Source of the DNA: Liolophura sinensis
Lineage: Eukaryota > Mollusca > Polyplacophora > Chitonida > Chitonidae
Direction: 5' to 3'
NCBI RefSeq assembly: GCF_032854445.1
Contig: NC_088295.1
Location: forward strand, 72,136,028-72,200,027
Length of the DNA: 64,000 bases
Below, in pieces: positions 33,012 to 44,539 of the stretch. The number at the start of each line of letters is the position of its first letter. The stretch's first letter is position 1. Both the position numbers and the translations under genes were made by a program. The notes beneath the pieces were generated by a model. That model worked only from the letters and a program-made list of their open reading frames with translations, searched no databases and was not told the DNA's origin.

Positions 33012-34535
33012 TAATCCGGTTATTTTTTGCTATTATTCTATTATTTTTTTCTTTTGCTGTTAACGCGATGTCAGGAAAAGAACAATGAACACGATAGTGA
33101 AACAGGAGGACAAGCAAGCACTGGAGAGGTTTTTCTTCCCCCAAATTATGAAACTTACGACACAAGTAAACGTCCCTCTCATACTTTATGGAAGCTACAG
33201 AGCTGAGATAAATAAATCTACATGACTTAAGATATGGCCAAAAATGTGAATCGGATAGAAGTTTTGTACAATCTGTGCAAACTTGTCAGCGACCGATTCC
33301 ATGGCCTATACGCAAAACATAAAAGAAAAAGTAATCTGTCATCAGAACTTTATCGTTAGTTACATATCGCTAGCATATTTGTTGTTCACTTTTCTGTTGC
33401 TCTTTCTCTTGTGTGCTTCAAAAGACCAGTCATGTCATCCAGAATAGTTTCATCAAAACTGATTTCTTTTGTATTTCGTAAATTGTCCTATACTACGTAT
33501 ATACTTTATCTGGACTGAGAACACTGTGACAGAAAACTACAGAACTAATAAGTTGTCTCGTATTCTCTCGGAAAACCGAAACCAAGTCGTGATTGTGTAT
33601 GTTTGGAAATTTGTCCCATCGCTAACGAGTTTCAGGAATGGCGAATGCTAGGAATGAGGAGGAATGAGGGGACAGAAAAGCCGTGTATCAATCAGTGTGG
33701 ATGTATGTTGCTGGTTTTTACGTCGCACGTAACTAATATAATGATCAGTATGAACCAAATGTTTAATACCGTCTCTGGTCTGGATCTTGATAACAACTGT
33801 GTTTGTGGAGTCCGCCATTATAAGTATACAATTAACGACCGCTCCCATGGGAATTGAACGTTGTCTAGCTTGGTTAGCGGTATTCTGAGAAGAGACAGAT
33901 ACAAAAACTTATTTCCATACCTATATATCACAAATCTCTACTGGACTTTCCCTGGGAACTTGGTAACATGGTCAGTGTTCCGGCGTGCTCAGTGACGCGT
34001 GAGCAACAGATGGAGCGTGAATCTGCAGGGATTTAACCATATATAACGTGATTCACTAACGGCTAATTATCCCAGGAGCCAATTTCATGTTTGACATCAT
34101 TCAAACTCAATTACTCCCTGGCTGACCATACGCTTAACAATGAATAAGGCCAAAACACTTTGTCATAATCTATCCACCATCTCATTTATCATGCCGCTGT
34201 GATGACATGCCGGACAAAACAATACATCCTTATTGCTCTACGCGCGCCGCAAACAAATCAGATTTTACTGTGAGCAAAGGGACTGAATTGCACAGCTTTG
34301 TCTTGCGTGTACATAAATCATGAATGACCAACTGACAAATTTGAGTTATAAATGCCGCTACAGACTGATCAGTTAGGGTCAGACGACAAGCACCCGGAGG
34401 CGGTAATACGCCATTAATATCACTTGACACGAATAGGAATAAGCCAAAAGTGATTTGTCCGGGGGGATGATGCTGTTAGGCATCTCATAACAAAATGTCA
34501 TACGAAAGACAGGAACTGGAATGTATATATCCTGT
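33012..34535. other. Mostly unique; one possible old SINE
   Basis: At about 33710-33880, tttttacgtcgcac near one end and cccatgggaattgaacg with tagcttggttagcg near the other suggest a decayed minus-strand tRNA-derived repeat, but the middle is not recognisable. A 66-residue minus-strand frame at 34230-34430 is unrecognised. Confidence 0.3.
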
Positions 34536-34616
34536 TGCGAAAACGAGATTGTAACCCTACTGTGCGAAAACGAGAACGTAACCCTACTGTGCGAAAACGA
34601 GAACCTAACGCTACTG
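34536..34616. repeat. 27-bp triplication
   Basis: Three units starting at 34536, 34563 and 34590 with consensus tgcgaaaacgagaacgtaac then cctactg. Confidence 0.9.
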
Positions 34617-36980
34617 AAACCTTGACAGTGAAATTTGTTACAATGTACACTGCAAAGTCGGACTGAACTGAACTGACCAGCTTTATTTTCATTTTATCCA
34701 GAGCTAATAACTGCTCCCTGAAAATGACTGAATAACCTGCTTTAGAGTGATACTGTTTCTATGATGTTTCATTTGTTTTGTAATATGAAGTGTCTGTGAT
34801 GTACTATTTCAAAACGTCGTCTTTTAAGAAATCAACACGTTACAATTTGATATGACTTTTTGACATATGTAGTTCCAGTCTGAACATACATAGGCAAAGA
34901 TTTGGGTTGGTGCTAGCGACTTAATAATGAAAAACATCTCACTCCTGAACTGCCTGCGCCGTATGTGTGTACTGTCAGAAATATACATGTGTGAAAAATC
35001 AAACCATGAACTGTACTTTAATAGGGGGGACTATGAATTCCCTGGGAAAATTCACCCATTTCATCCTCATCGTTAAAGATACAGAACTTGTTGTTCTGAG
35101 CGATACCAGTCTCTCTGTAGACCAGAGATTAGACAAAAAGTTTGAAGGTTGTGCCATAGAGTTATACATACATTTACATTTCTAATCACTACCTTTGTAC
35201 TGTTGATTGTTCATTCCTGATTTGCACACTTTAAACTAGCGAAGACCTTAATAGTTACATAAATGTTGCTCACTTCCCATTAACCGTGATATGTTAATAC
35301 CATTTGTGTTATTAATTATTTGATTAGGATTGCAGTAAGATGAGAATGGATTACGTGACTGATCAATCATTGAGGTCTGTGAGAATAGTAGCCCGATGGT
35401 GGTATCATAATGAGTCTCCGCCGTGGCGATGATTAGGTTCAGATTAGTGGTAACTCCAAACCACCTGGATAAATCCATCCATTATTCCAGGTGAATAGTG
35501 AATGAGGGAACCCGTCAGTGCGCAAGCGTGAGCCAGCGGCACCGTGTTTATTCCAGGAAACGTTACGCCGCTACTCATTTTCTTTTCTTCAGATCTTGCA
35601 GAATCTAATGCTGAGTCACAAATGCTATAAGTCACTCTTGTCATACACTTGTACTGCTGAAGATTCATTAAATACCAGGATGAACTTCAAATGAAACTAA
35701 CTTGGTGCCTTAAGCCTTTGTGGGCCCGACACAACACAAAGCACCCGGCCTGCCTCAAAGGTTTTGCCAAGACACTGTCAAACAGGATTACAAAGTCAAT
35801 ATTTCTTCCAAAAATATAACAGCAACTTTAAAATGAGTGAACAGAAATTACATATCTTCTGTTGAGGGGATATCTTATCCAAAAGATCTTCTTAGATCAC
35901 TTATAAGTAATCAGCATGTTGTTATTTTATGGATCAAAAGACGGTTAGATCCCAAACTAAAAAAAGATGAACATGACAAACGCCGAGTGAGTTTAACGAA
36001 AAAAACAGTAAAAGCATCCGATCAAACCTTATAACCGTCTGTGCTATGACGCCACCTCCCTCATAAGGTTTTCAAAGGTGTGTCGTTGTTTTTTAAAACA
36101 TGGATTTATTTATCAAAGGAAATTTGTCGTCTGTTAAACGTAAGGCGGTTTTATAAACAGACACTTTTGCGAGAACTAGAAAAATACGAAAAATGTTCAT
36201 TGTCTAATGTGTTGAGGATATAGGTACGACGAAAATGGTAATGTCTTAAAAATGAGTGGACTGGTCCTGTCAATGTAAGCCAAAAATATAGCCCAGTATG
36301 TAGTACATATTGGGCTAGATAAATAGAACGCCTTTAGGTTTACCTCTAACTAAATCAAGTTTTAACGAGTTTTATGGTTTAAGTAAATATAAAAAGTTCA
36401 AATAATTCAAGTCAGGGTTCAGGGTAAACTTAGTTTTTTCACTATAACAAGAAAACAGCTTGGAATAATTTTGAAGCTGTACAGGCCTATCGTCTGTCAA
36501 AAAATCGCAGTTTTTAAGCAGTCGTTGGGAGTCACTCCGGGCCAATATTTGGCGTGAACTTATTTTTGTGATAGGTTTCTTGAATGAAAATGAAAAATCA
36601 GGGTAAAGTATTATCCTGGAGAAAGGCAACTGTCTCTTCAGGTTAAGTAAACAGCCCAGCTACCACCTCCATGATTTACCAGGTACTAAGAGCTCTGACA
36701 AAACAATCAATCAAGGCTATCTTATTCAGCAGAAAGTGTGGTTGACGTTCGGGAATGCTTGGGAGACCAAAGCGGACCAAAGCTGGTCCTGTCTAGACGG
36801 CAGGGGTCAATTTGTACGGCATCTTTTAGGCTTAGGTTAAGGTTACAGTAGAGCCTGGCATGTAAGCCGTCATGGCAGCCGTCACTCCTGTGCAAATGTT
36901 AAGCTGTAGAGATTTCTTCTAAATAAAACGATGACATCCATGTCACAGTGAGCTCTCTCCCATTCCCCATTTATTCTTCA
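34617..36980. other. No recognised feature
   Basis: Unique-looking sequence. Scattered frames under 90 codons without recognisable domains. Confidence 0.45.
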
Positions 36981-36981
36981 G

Positions 36982-37234
36982 GAGCCTGGATATGCCAGAT
37001 CTGTTTGTTCCCACACCCATATCACGGAACGGTAAATCGTCTCCCAGAAGTTTGGGACTATCTGCATTTCTAAGCTCTCCACGATACCCCATCCGATTGC
37101 ACCGGAAACGCAAAGCAAACAGTCCACGAGCAAGCTTAAGACAACTTTACCAACACTTCGCATTTAGACCTCAAATTCCTTATTGTCTCACAGTCATTAA
37201 GTTACTTGTCGTTAACTCTAGAATGTCTCAGTAA
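36982..37234 (+). CDS. Candidate terminal exon, basic peptide with RKRK site
   Basis: A strong acceptor (ctctcccattccccatttat followed by tcttcag, ending 36981) opens a frame of 83 codons ending in TAA at 37232-37234. The frame reads SLDMPDLFVPTPISRNGKSS, then YPIRLHRKRKANSPRASL, then RQLYQHFAFRPQIPYCL. The RNGK and RKRK runs would suit a processed secreted peptide precursor, but I do not recognise one and no signal-peptide exon was found. A competing minus-strand frame (36978-37163) begins with a hydrophobic stretch (VVLSLLVDCLLCVSGAIG). Only one of the two can be real, and the splice acceptor favours the plus strand. Confidence 0.35.
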
Positions 37235-38779
37235 TCACGAGCTGTGTGGGTTTTCATTTTCAATGAGTACCACAAACGTGGTAGGTAACACCGAGTGCTT
37301 TGAGCCAGTGTAGAAACACATTTAAATCTTGTGTCATCGGGATGTTATGTTCCAAAAGTCAACCCCATGCACGAGCTGCATCCTGGAGAATGTGGTGTTG
37401 AATGTTGTGTTTGTCTTGCGCTAACTTTCAGGAGCTGTTAGATTCATTGAACTGATTTGGTTTTATTGGTTGGTATCGCTAATGATTGCGTGAACCCAAA
37501 AAGATTTCGCTTATACGCGGTGGACGATGTTGTGGGAATCGAATACTGAAGAAGCCTACCGACATCACGCGTGAAGTAGCTTTTCCTTATTTGACGTTCA
37601 GGTATTCATCCACAAGTATTCTCAAGTTTTCCACTTGATATGCCCGACCCGTTGTCATTACAAAGGCTCAAGGACACTGGAAACAGGAGAATTAGCCTTA
37701 AAGTTACCAACTGGCATTTAACAAACTCATCGAGTGTCCGGACAACAGAAAGGCACACATCTTAACCACTCATCCATGTCTTTATGTATGTTACAGTTTT
37801 GTAGAGTTCTCTATTTTATCTTTAAAGTAATCATAGCGTTGGCCTTTTGCTGGACACTTTACCTATCCTCTTGATCAGATCTATATTCACGCCTACTGAT
37901 ATTAATGGAGGTTTTCTGATTTAATCTGATCCCGTTCTTGTCTGGCCTTAACTGACCAGACTCTTTGGTGTTTATGGTTTATACCTGCCAGGGGACCGTG
38001 TGGGGTCATATACGTGCAGCCAGTATTAGCCTGGTTCAATACCCTGGCTCACGGTAACTCTCCTCCTTGCGGTATGTTCAGAGTAATAGGGATGTATTAC
38101 TTTGAAGGATGTCTTAAATCTGATCATAGCTGTGTGATGGACGGGATAGTCGCTACATTATGACAGTGTCAAAGCGTTATATATATACCATGTACAAATC
38201 TTCACCAAGGATCTAATTGGATTAGCGTAACAACAAAAATGAAATTGAGATGGTGAACACCAAAGCGGTTAATGTTTGTTGCAGCTGTTGTTATCTGTGC
38301 TTGTACTTTTCTGTTCAAACCATTTTCCCTGTAGTAAGTCGTATGTACAGTTTCTGTACACACAGTGAGTACATCATCACCAGTGTCACTAAGTTGTCCA
38401 GAGAAAATAGCAACCTTGGTGTCTCCTACTTCTTCATGATTGTAGAAATTTGCCATGTAACTGATGCTTTTTGCCATAGCTGTACGGAAGCTGGTTAATG
38501 CCAAAAAAATGAAATGCAGAAAAATGTCGTAATATTTTTTACCTTGGTACAAACCGGCTTCGGTACTTAAGAGCCAAAATCTTAAAAAGTCAAGCAGAAT
38601 TATACATCTTTGGGCGATCTACACCTGTAAGGTACTAGATTACAAAGGATTTAGCTGAAAACCGACACAGCTTAAATTATTTCTTTGAAGGCTATGTTTG
38701 TCATTAGCTGTGGCTGTTTATGATTCAGCACGCTGGTACAAATCTGATTGTGCCCAGACAGATCTTGACAAACAGAAGC
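37235..38779. other. No recognised feature
   Basis: Would be 3' UTR and intergenic DNA if the preceding exon is real. Overlapping frames at 38202-38552 (minus) and 38250-38498 (plus) are unrecognised. Confidence 0.4.
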
Positions 38780-39070
38780 CAAACTTACAAGAAGTCATGG
38801 TTATCCCATAACACCATAATACGACACATTCATCATCTTGCGAATGTCTCTGTCTGTTTTGTAATGAAAGAAACGAGGGCAGAAAAAGCCTACTAAAGAT
38901 GCTGTAAAATAGATAAGATGAATGGACGATAGCTGGTTCCCACTACATCAGCTTTTATGTTCTTAAAATGTGGATTACTCTTCACCGCCAGTTTTAAAAA
39001 ATAAAATTCATCGCGTATAAAAAGGATGTCATTAGTCAGCCTCTTTTCTCTTACTGAAGTCGACTGGCCG
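38780..39070 (+). repeat. Duplicated promoter-like module, copy 1
   Basis: Aligns with 53200-53510: cacattcatcatct, taatgaaagaaa, cactacatcagct, cgtataaaaagg and ttctcttact occur in the same order and similar spacing. The match includes a TATA box and the pyrimidine-rich stretch beyond it. Confidence 0.65.
39016..39025 (+). promoter_or_regulatory. TATA box, candidate core promoter
   Basis: tataaaaagg followed about 25-35 bp later by cctcttttctcttactg, a pyrimidine-rich initiator-like stretch. It is conserved with 53448-53457 although the flanks have diverged. The first exon is unknown; a SINE inserted at 39106 lies roughly 60 bp past the expected start. Confidence 0.45.
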
Positions 39071-39105
39071 TTGAGAGAGAAAATATAGGACTACAGCATG
39101 GAAAG

Positions 39106-39256
39106 GTGTTTTATTATTTATTTATTTGATTGATGTTTTAGGCCGTATTCCAGAATATTCCACTTATACGGTGGAGGCCAGCACTATGGTGGGAGGAAAC
39201 CGGTCAGAGCCCGGGGGAAACGCACTACCATCCACAGGTTGCTAACAGACCTTCCC
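39106..39256 (-). mobile_element. 5'-truncated SINE with 13-bp target duplication
   Basis: Tail ttatttatttgattgatg, then core to ggttgctaacagaccttccc, without head. Flanking acagcatggaaag (39093-39105) and acagcatggagag (39257-39269) differ at one base. Confidence 0.92.
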
Positions 39257-39269
39257 ACAGCATGGAGAG

Positions 39270-39819
39270 TAATATCATAGTAGAATTAGGAAAACAATAT
39301 GCAGTGAGGTTAATAATAATAATTTATTACACGTCCCTAGTCTAGAATTACTCAAAATGTTGAAGGCATAGACTACACGACTAGAGCATGCAGAGTGACA
39401 CCAGATCGGCACTGACATTGTGATAGTTAAATACGACAATTGAAATATATACTCTTGTAAATTTATGTCAGTTAGGGTTTTATAGGAGAAGCAAGAATGT
39501 TAACACAGCCCAGGAACATACTACAGCGTAGCGAAAGCAAGAGAACTATCCAGGGACATATGCTTGAGACGTGTAGCCAGTGTAGAGGACCCAGAAACCC
39601 AAAGCCACTGGCAAAGATAACAACAGAGACAGTCTTCCAGGGTTTGTCAGATTTCCTATAAATTGTGTGCATTGCCGTTGTATTTCATTATACGGAATAT
39701 TGTAACTTTGTCCTTTCCGCCAGGAATACAGATTTGAAGCTATCGCCTGACGCCTTCAGGAAGAGCAAAACGAACTGAGCTCAGATACCTGTTTGATGGG
39801 TTTAAAACACTATCAGTAA
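39270..39819. other. No recognised gene
   Basis: About 39300-39490 weakly resembles the dispersed module at 18640-18780 (tgtgatagttaaat, gtcagttagggttttat). A minus-strand frame at 39472-39672 is unrecognised. Confidence 0.35.
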
Positions 39820-40707
39820 TACTGTAAAGTACTAATTATTCGCTGGAATTTATTTTCGCGGATTGTCTCCAAAAATATGTTCGCGGGAATTAATTTTCGC
39901 GTATTTAAGAGAATACTGAAAAACAAATCTTAAAATTTTCCTAGATATAATATGGCCGAAATTATTCTAGCAGGTCAAACAGGTAACATCATGGGTGGCT
40001 TTAATCCTCCTTTGTTTCCTGTTGTGTGGCTAATCCTTGTGATCTAGATCAAACGGGGTGTCACTTCTTTTCGAATCATTGCTGAGTACTTTTGAGCCCT
40101 TTGAGCAGTTCAAAGCAAAACATATGAATTCACCATTATCGGCGCGAGTCACTAATTCTTTATCATGTAACATGGTAAGTTTTGCATTGTTTTGAGTTTT
40201 AATCGTTCTCTGTAGCAGGTCAGAAACCCCAAACATTGCCGTAGCTGTCTAACAGCCATTGTGTTGTGGCACACATCTCACACTTTGTTAGAAGCTCACT
40301 CATTGGACCACAGGAGAGACACAGCCAATGGGATATCGTGTATCAGAGCGACATTCATCAGAAGCCAGCACGTGTTGGTCACTATACGGGCATAGCGAAG
40401 TTTGATCAAACTAAAGACGAATAAACTCCCACTTTGTTTTACACTCACCAAGCCTTAGCTCCATAGATTGTATATATTTAAACCATAATTTCCCTTCCCT
40501 GCTGTTAAAAAAATTTAGCTGGCCCCTCGGGCTTTCTTAGTGCAACTCCCACCACCTTGGCAAAGATTTCACTTTATTATTACTACTACTGTAGTGTATG
40601 ATTCAATATTGGATATTTTTTTTCGCTGGAATTATTTTTCGCGTTAACTTATTGACCACGAAATCCGCAAAAATTTGTTCCAGGCTAAAATTAAGTACTT
40701 TACAGTA
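39820..40707. mobile_element. Non-autonomous TIR element, TTTTCGCG-rich ends
   Basis: The left end reads tactgtaaagtactaattat, then tcgctggaat, tttattttcgcggat and gaattaattttcgcg. The reverse complement of the right end reads tactgtaaagtacttaattt, tagcctggaacaaatttt, tgcggatttcg and cgcgaaaaataattccagcg. The element is 888 bp and probably flanked by TA. A 68-residue minus-strand frame (40030-40236) has no transposase motif. Elements with such ends are common in marine invertebrates as I recall; the superfamily is not decided. Confidence 0.65.
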
Positions 40708-40820
40708 TTGATAATAACAAATTAAGCATTACTATCAGAAAAAAAACTGTAGAAAACTTGGAAAAGTAAAGCATACTCCTGTTTTCGTGTTAAAGAGGCA
40801 TATTGCACGTAATTTGTATT

Positions 40821-40876
40821 GTTGAGAGACTCCTGTATCATTACGCCTCCCTAGCGCGCTATCCAACTGAGGACTG
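40821..40876 (-). mobile_element. SINE head fragment
   Basis: gttgagagactcctgtatca, ttacgcctccctagcgcgct and atccaactgagg match the tRNA-like head of the main SINE family. Body and tail are absent. Confidence 0.75.
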
Positions 40877-40912
40877 AAAAGAAAGTAAGAAAGAAAGAAA
40901 GAAAGAAAAAAA
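40877..40912. repeat. (GAAA)n microsatellite
   Basis: gaaagtaagaaagaaagaaa followed by gaaagaaaaaaa, directly after the SINE head fragment. Confidence 0.85.
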
Positions 40913-41443
40913 CAGGAAGAAAAGCCAAACAAACAAAAAGTAGTTTCACTAGGCAGAAATCCAGCATCTTTGTTTTCTGTGGGCAATGGACTAAACTGTT
41001 TAAACCTCAGTTTGATCCCAGCGAATCTACCTCACTGTCTATATACTGTAGACCCCAACTACATGTAGTATGATATTTTGAATAAATGTTTAAAGTTCGC
41101 TCTATTTTCGGTTATTCAGTACATAGTTCTGTGTAAGGTGTCCATGAATATTAATCTGGATTATAGATGGTGTCACCGAAACACTGTTGCAGCACTTGGT
41201 CGACGTTAAAGCAATTTTCAGGGCGTCAAGTATCGTTCCCATCTGCTAAGTGCACATATCCGACATTGAGATTAATTCTTTGTGTAAATATTGGCAAGGT
41301 CTTAAAGTAACTTTACATTGTGACAGGATATTGTAGGACTGATCTGCTCACATAACCAATATTAGGCTATGGATACATATATTTAAATGTAACTATATTT
41401 CCATCTTAGGATGGAAATGCTTTGTGTATTCCTGTTTTTTTGT
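40913..41443. other. No recognised feature
   Basis: No gene or repeat recognised. Confidence 0.45.
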
Positions 41444-41578
41444 ATGCACTGACTTTCCCATGTTCGACCGGAGAAGAAGCCAGCATGAGCTGGGCTTGAG
41501 GTGAAATGACCACATTGGTGAGAGGCTCGAGAACCATTTTGCTGTGATAGCACGCTAATGCTTCGGCCAGGAAGGGAT
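41444..41578 (-). mobile_element. SINE head-half only
   Basis: ctttcccatgttcgaccgga, gaagccagcatgagctgggc, ccacattggtgagaggctcg and cacgctaatgcttcggccag are the head half of the main family. The core and tail half is missing from about the same position at which three tail-half insertions begin. Confidence 0.8.
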
Positions 41579-42834
41579 TAGCAATGATAAATCAGTGTAA
41601 TTGCTTACAATTATTACAAAGGGGTGGCAATATTGTGAAGTGATGCCCATATCGATCATTTCAAGAAGCTCTTGGTGACAACCGTGATGCGTGTCAGGCC
41701 AAATCTTTTGTGGACAATCGGCCGTTTCCGGTGAGGTTAGTCACAGGGGACTGGTGCTGTATTGAAGAGGCCATCACTCATCATTTCGGAACAAAAGACA
41801 TAATTCACAAGAAATGTTTAAAAAATGCATTTAGCAAATTACTCTCAACACATCACCTGTAATTGTTAAAACATTCCCACGGGGTTTTACTTCGTCAGCA
41901 AATTTAATTCTTGTTAACAATCACAGCTAAAATCTTTGGTTTGCTGGCATGCTCTGGCATGAAAGGATTCCAAACGGGAATTTTGGCAGAGGGCAAATTT
42001 TCAAAATCTACCTTGACATTTAAGTGAATTTTCTGAATTTTGAATCTAAGCATCAAACAAACTTTCGTTTACCAGCCGTCAGACAAATGCATGTTGCGGA
42101 TCAATAATCGCTGCACCAATTTCCAAAACAGCGTTCTATTCAAGCCACTAAAGAACTAAGGCAGACCATAAAAATAAGAAAGGTGGACTGATAATATCGC
42201 AAAGGTGAGCAGTCAGCAGATTTCACTGATGATGAAGGGCGTAAAGTTGAATGCTCGAGGTGATTGATTTGAATCATTATCAGATTGAATGAGATCGTTT
42301 TACATGTGTCTTAACATACATGTAACACTCATCCCTCGTTCAAAATTTGGATTCTATGAAGTCAGTTATATCTCCGTCTGATTTCTTGTGTATAGCCCAA
42401 TTTTTAAGCTCTGGCGCGACACGTTCCTAGGGATTCGGAACAAATACGTTTTACATTATTTAACAGTGAGAGATATAATTGGTCACTCAGACCGTCGCGA
42501 ATATTCTCACAGTGATTGGAATTCCTTGTACATTCCTTTGAAAATGAGAATTATACATTGTGGTTTTCGTTCCTCTTTTCACCTTTTTTGCACACTTTTT
42601 CAACAAAAGGAATATTTAAAAACACCATGCATTCCATTAAACTGCTATGCTCGGACACAAAAAGACAAGCAACAGGAAATATGTATGTGACATTTGTTTA
42701 CGTTCCTCGGCTGCAATCTATCTTGATGAATTTTCTCTGCTGCGCAAAAAACCCCACCCCCCTCCCCACGTGTACTTCATATTATATCAGAGAGCCAAAA
42801 TTTCACTCAATTTGAACATTCCCGCCAGTTGACT
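41579..42834. other. No recognised gene
   Basis: Overlapping frames at 42388-42690, 42516-42815 and 42647-42832 are not recognisable; the stretch may be AT-rich intergenic sequence. Confidence 0.4.
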
Positions 42835-42960
42835 GGAAAGTTTCACGCCGCAAATAGTTTATAGAACGTTACAGAAGACAGGTGGAAGTTATCGATATGT
42901 CTGTTACGTGTAAGGGAGGGACACAGACCAAAACCGCAGCCTTTGTTAGATGCGTTAATG
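42791..42960 (+). repeat. Inverted partner of 47505-47660
   Basis: gtttatagaacgttacagaa, atcgatatgtctgttacgtg and taagggagg recur as reverse complements at about 47515-47610 (cctcctttacacgtaacaga, cgttctataaactac). The homology extends weakly through aacattccc. Confidence 0.75.
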
Positions 42961-44450
42961 GGGCGATGAACGAGTTAGATTGGAAGACTGGCATTGGAAG
43001 AGTATCTGATAAACTTACACTATATGGAATTATTTGACAAATCTGAATACGGCCAGTATTTTACGTAAAATGCATATCGTTCTTTTGATTGATTAGCAGT
43101 TGGTAATAGTAACCAATTATCACCAGTCTTACGAACGCATTAAGCTCCGTGCCGAGTTTGAATAATGGTGTAGTCACGGTACACAGATGGTTAACACAGT
43201 ACATAGGGGGTTTACCATCCATTTCCAGCCTGCTAGTTACCACGTTCATCTTCATGCTACCGTTTACCGCTCAGGCTGACATAACATCTATCATCAAGAA
43301 CACGTAAACAGTTCTTATGAAATACGTGAGCGTCCACTGGCTTTCTGATATTCAGCCCAATCGTTATGTATTTTGAACTCCCAGTTATGCATAAAGCAAC
43401 ATACATGTGTACCAAAAACACCAAACTAAAATATATACTTTCACACAAGTGTGTAACCTGTGTTTTATTGAAGATTTGTCCTAAAAAGCGAACAGTATCA
43501 TGGTTTTCAAATACATATAGAAAGTATATGTAGCATCTTTTTCATGTCGCGCGGTGTGTCGTTAATTGCGTGTCATCATTTGGTAAAAGCTACATCGTCG
43601 TCACCGCTCTAGTTTTCTTTCCAAATTGTAGCACGTTGTACTGCCTGTCTATCTATCTGTTTGTCTGTCTGTATGTAACTCTGTCAGTCTGTCTGTTTCT
43701 CGATCTGTGAGTCGGTCAGTTTTGTGACATGCTATCTGTTAACATGGATCATCTAGGTAACTAGTGACCTGAATGCAAGACATCAACATTTGACGGATAT
43801 GCAGCTATTACAAATTTGGGCTTGTTCACTTTATACTTCCCTCAAGCCTTTGACAACACCAGGATCTGTGTAACTTCCTCTACTGGAAAAGCAATTTATC
43901 TCTAATAACCTACTTGTATTTTATTGGTCATTTTTTATAGCTACATTCGGTATGACTCTCGAAATCTTCGTTGGCAAATGGCACACGTATTTGCCCAGGA
44001 TCGTATATTTTTAGTGGAATAGTACCGTCATATAGGGTTATCTGAGTGTACTTTTCGAAGGTCGGATTCTTGAAATATCCACTTTTACGCCACAGGGAGT
44101 CCGCCATTCACAGTCTTCCAGGAACTATGTCACAACGGCGTCAAGGAGACGGATTACCTATTGATCGGCTTAGCTCCTGGTGGCACTGTTAATCTCAAAG
44201 GAAGTCAAAGCCAGTATCTGAGAGCAGTTAAAGGATATTCAACGTTTTCCAGACCATCCACGTCGTGTAAGCTACCCCATACGAGGTTTAAGGCTTAATC
44301 TGACAAAACAAAAAACTTTTTTCTTGTTTCATGACCGCAGCAGAAATGGCCTCCAGGAGAGAACCAGAAAGAAAGAAAAAAACAAAACAAAAAAAAAAAA
44401 AAACAACGCAACAAAATAGCTACAATCAGATTTGTCATCGGCTGTGCATA
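42961..44450. other. No recognised gene; short tetranucleotide repeat
   Basis: tgtctatctatctgtttgtc and tgtctgtatg near 43640-43700 form a short tetranucleotide repeat. Minus-strand frames at 43061-43255 and 43257-43448 are unrecognised. A poly-A run is at 44388-44402. Confidence 0.4.
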
Positions 44451-44453
44451 TTC

Positions 44454-44539
44454 TCATTTACAAGATCGCCACGATATGGTCGAAATATGCCGATGTGGGG
44501 TTAAGCCATAATCATTCATTCATTCATTCATTTACAAGA
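44454..44539 (+). mobile_element. 62-bp SINE 3'-end insertion, (ATTC)n family, 12-bp target duplication
   Basis: The insert at 44466-44527 reads gatatggtcgaaatatgccg, atgtggggttaagccataat, then cattcattcattcat. This is the 3' end of a third SINE family that I associate with molluscs. Perfect repeats tcatttacaaga lie at 44454-44465 and 44528-44539. Confidence 0.88.

Noticed and set aside
36978-37163. Minus-strand frame starting with a signal-peptide-like segment
   Set aside because: It overlaps a plus-strand frame that has a much better splice acceptor. Kept only as an alternative.
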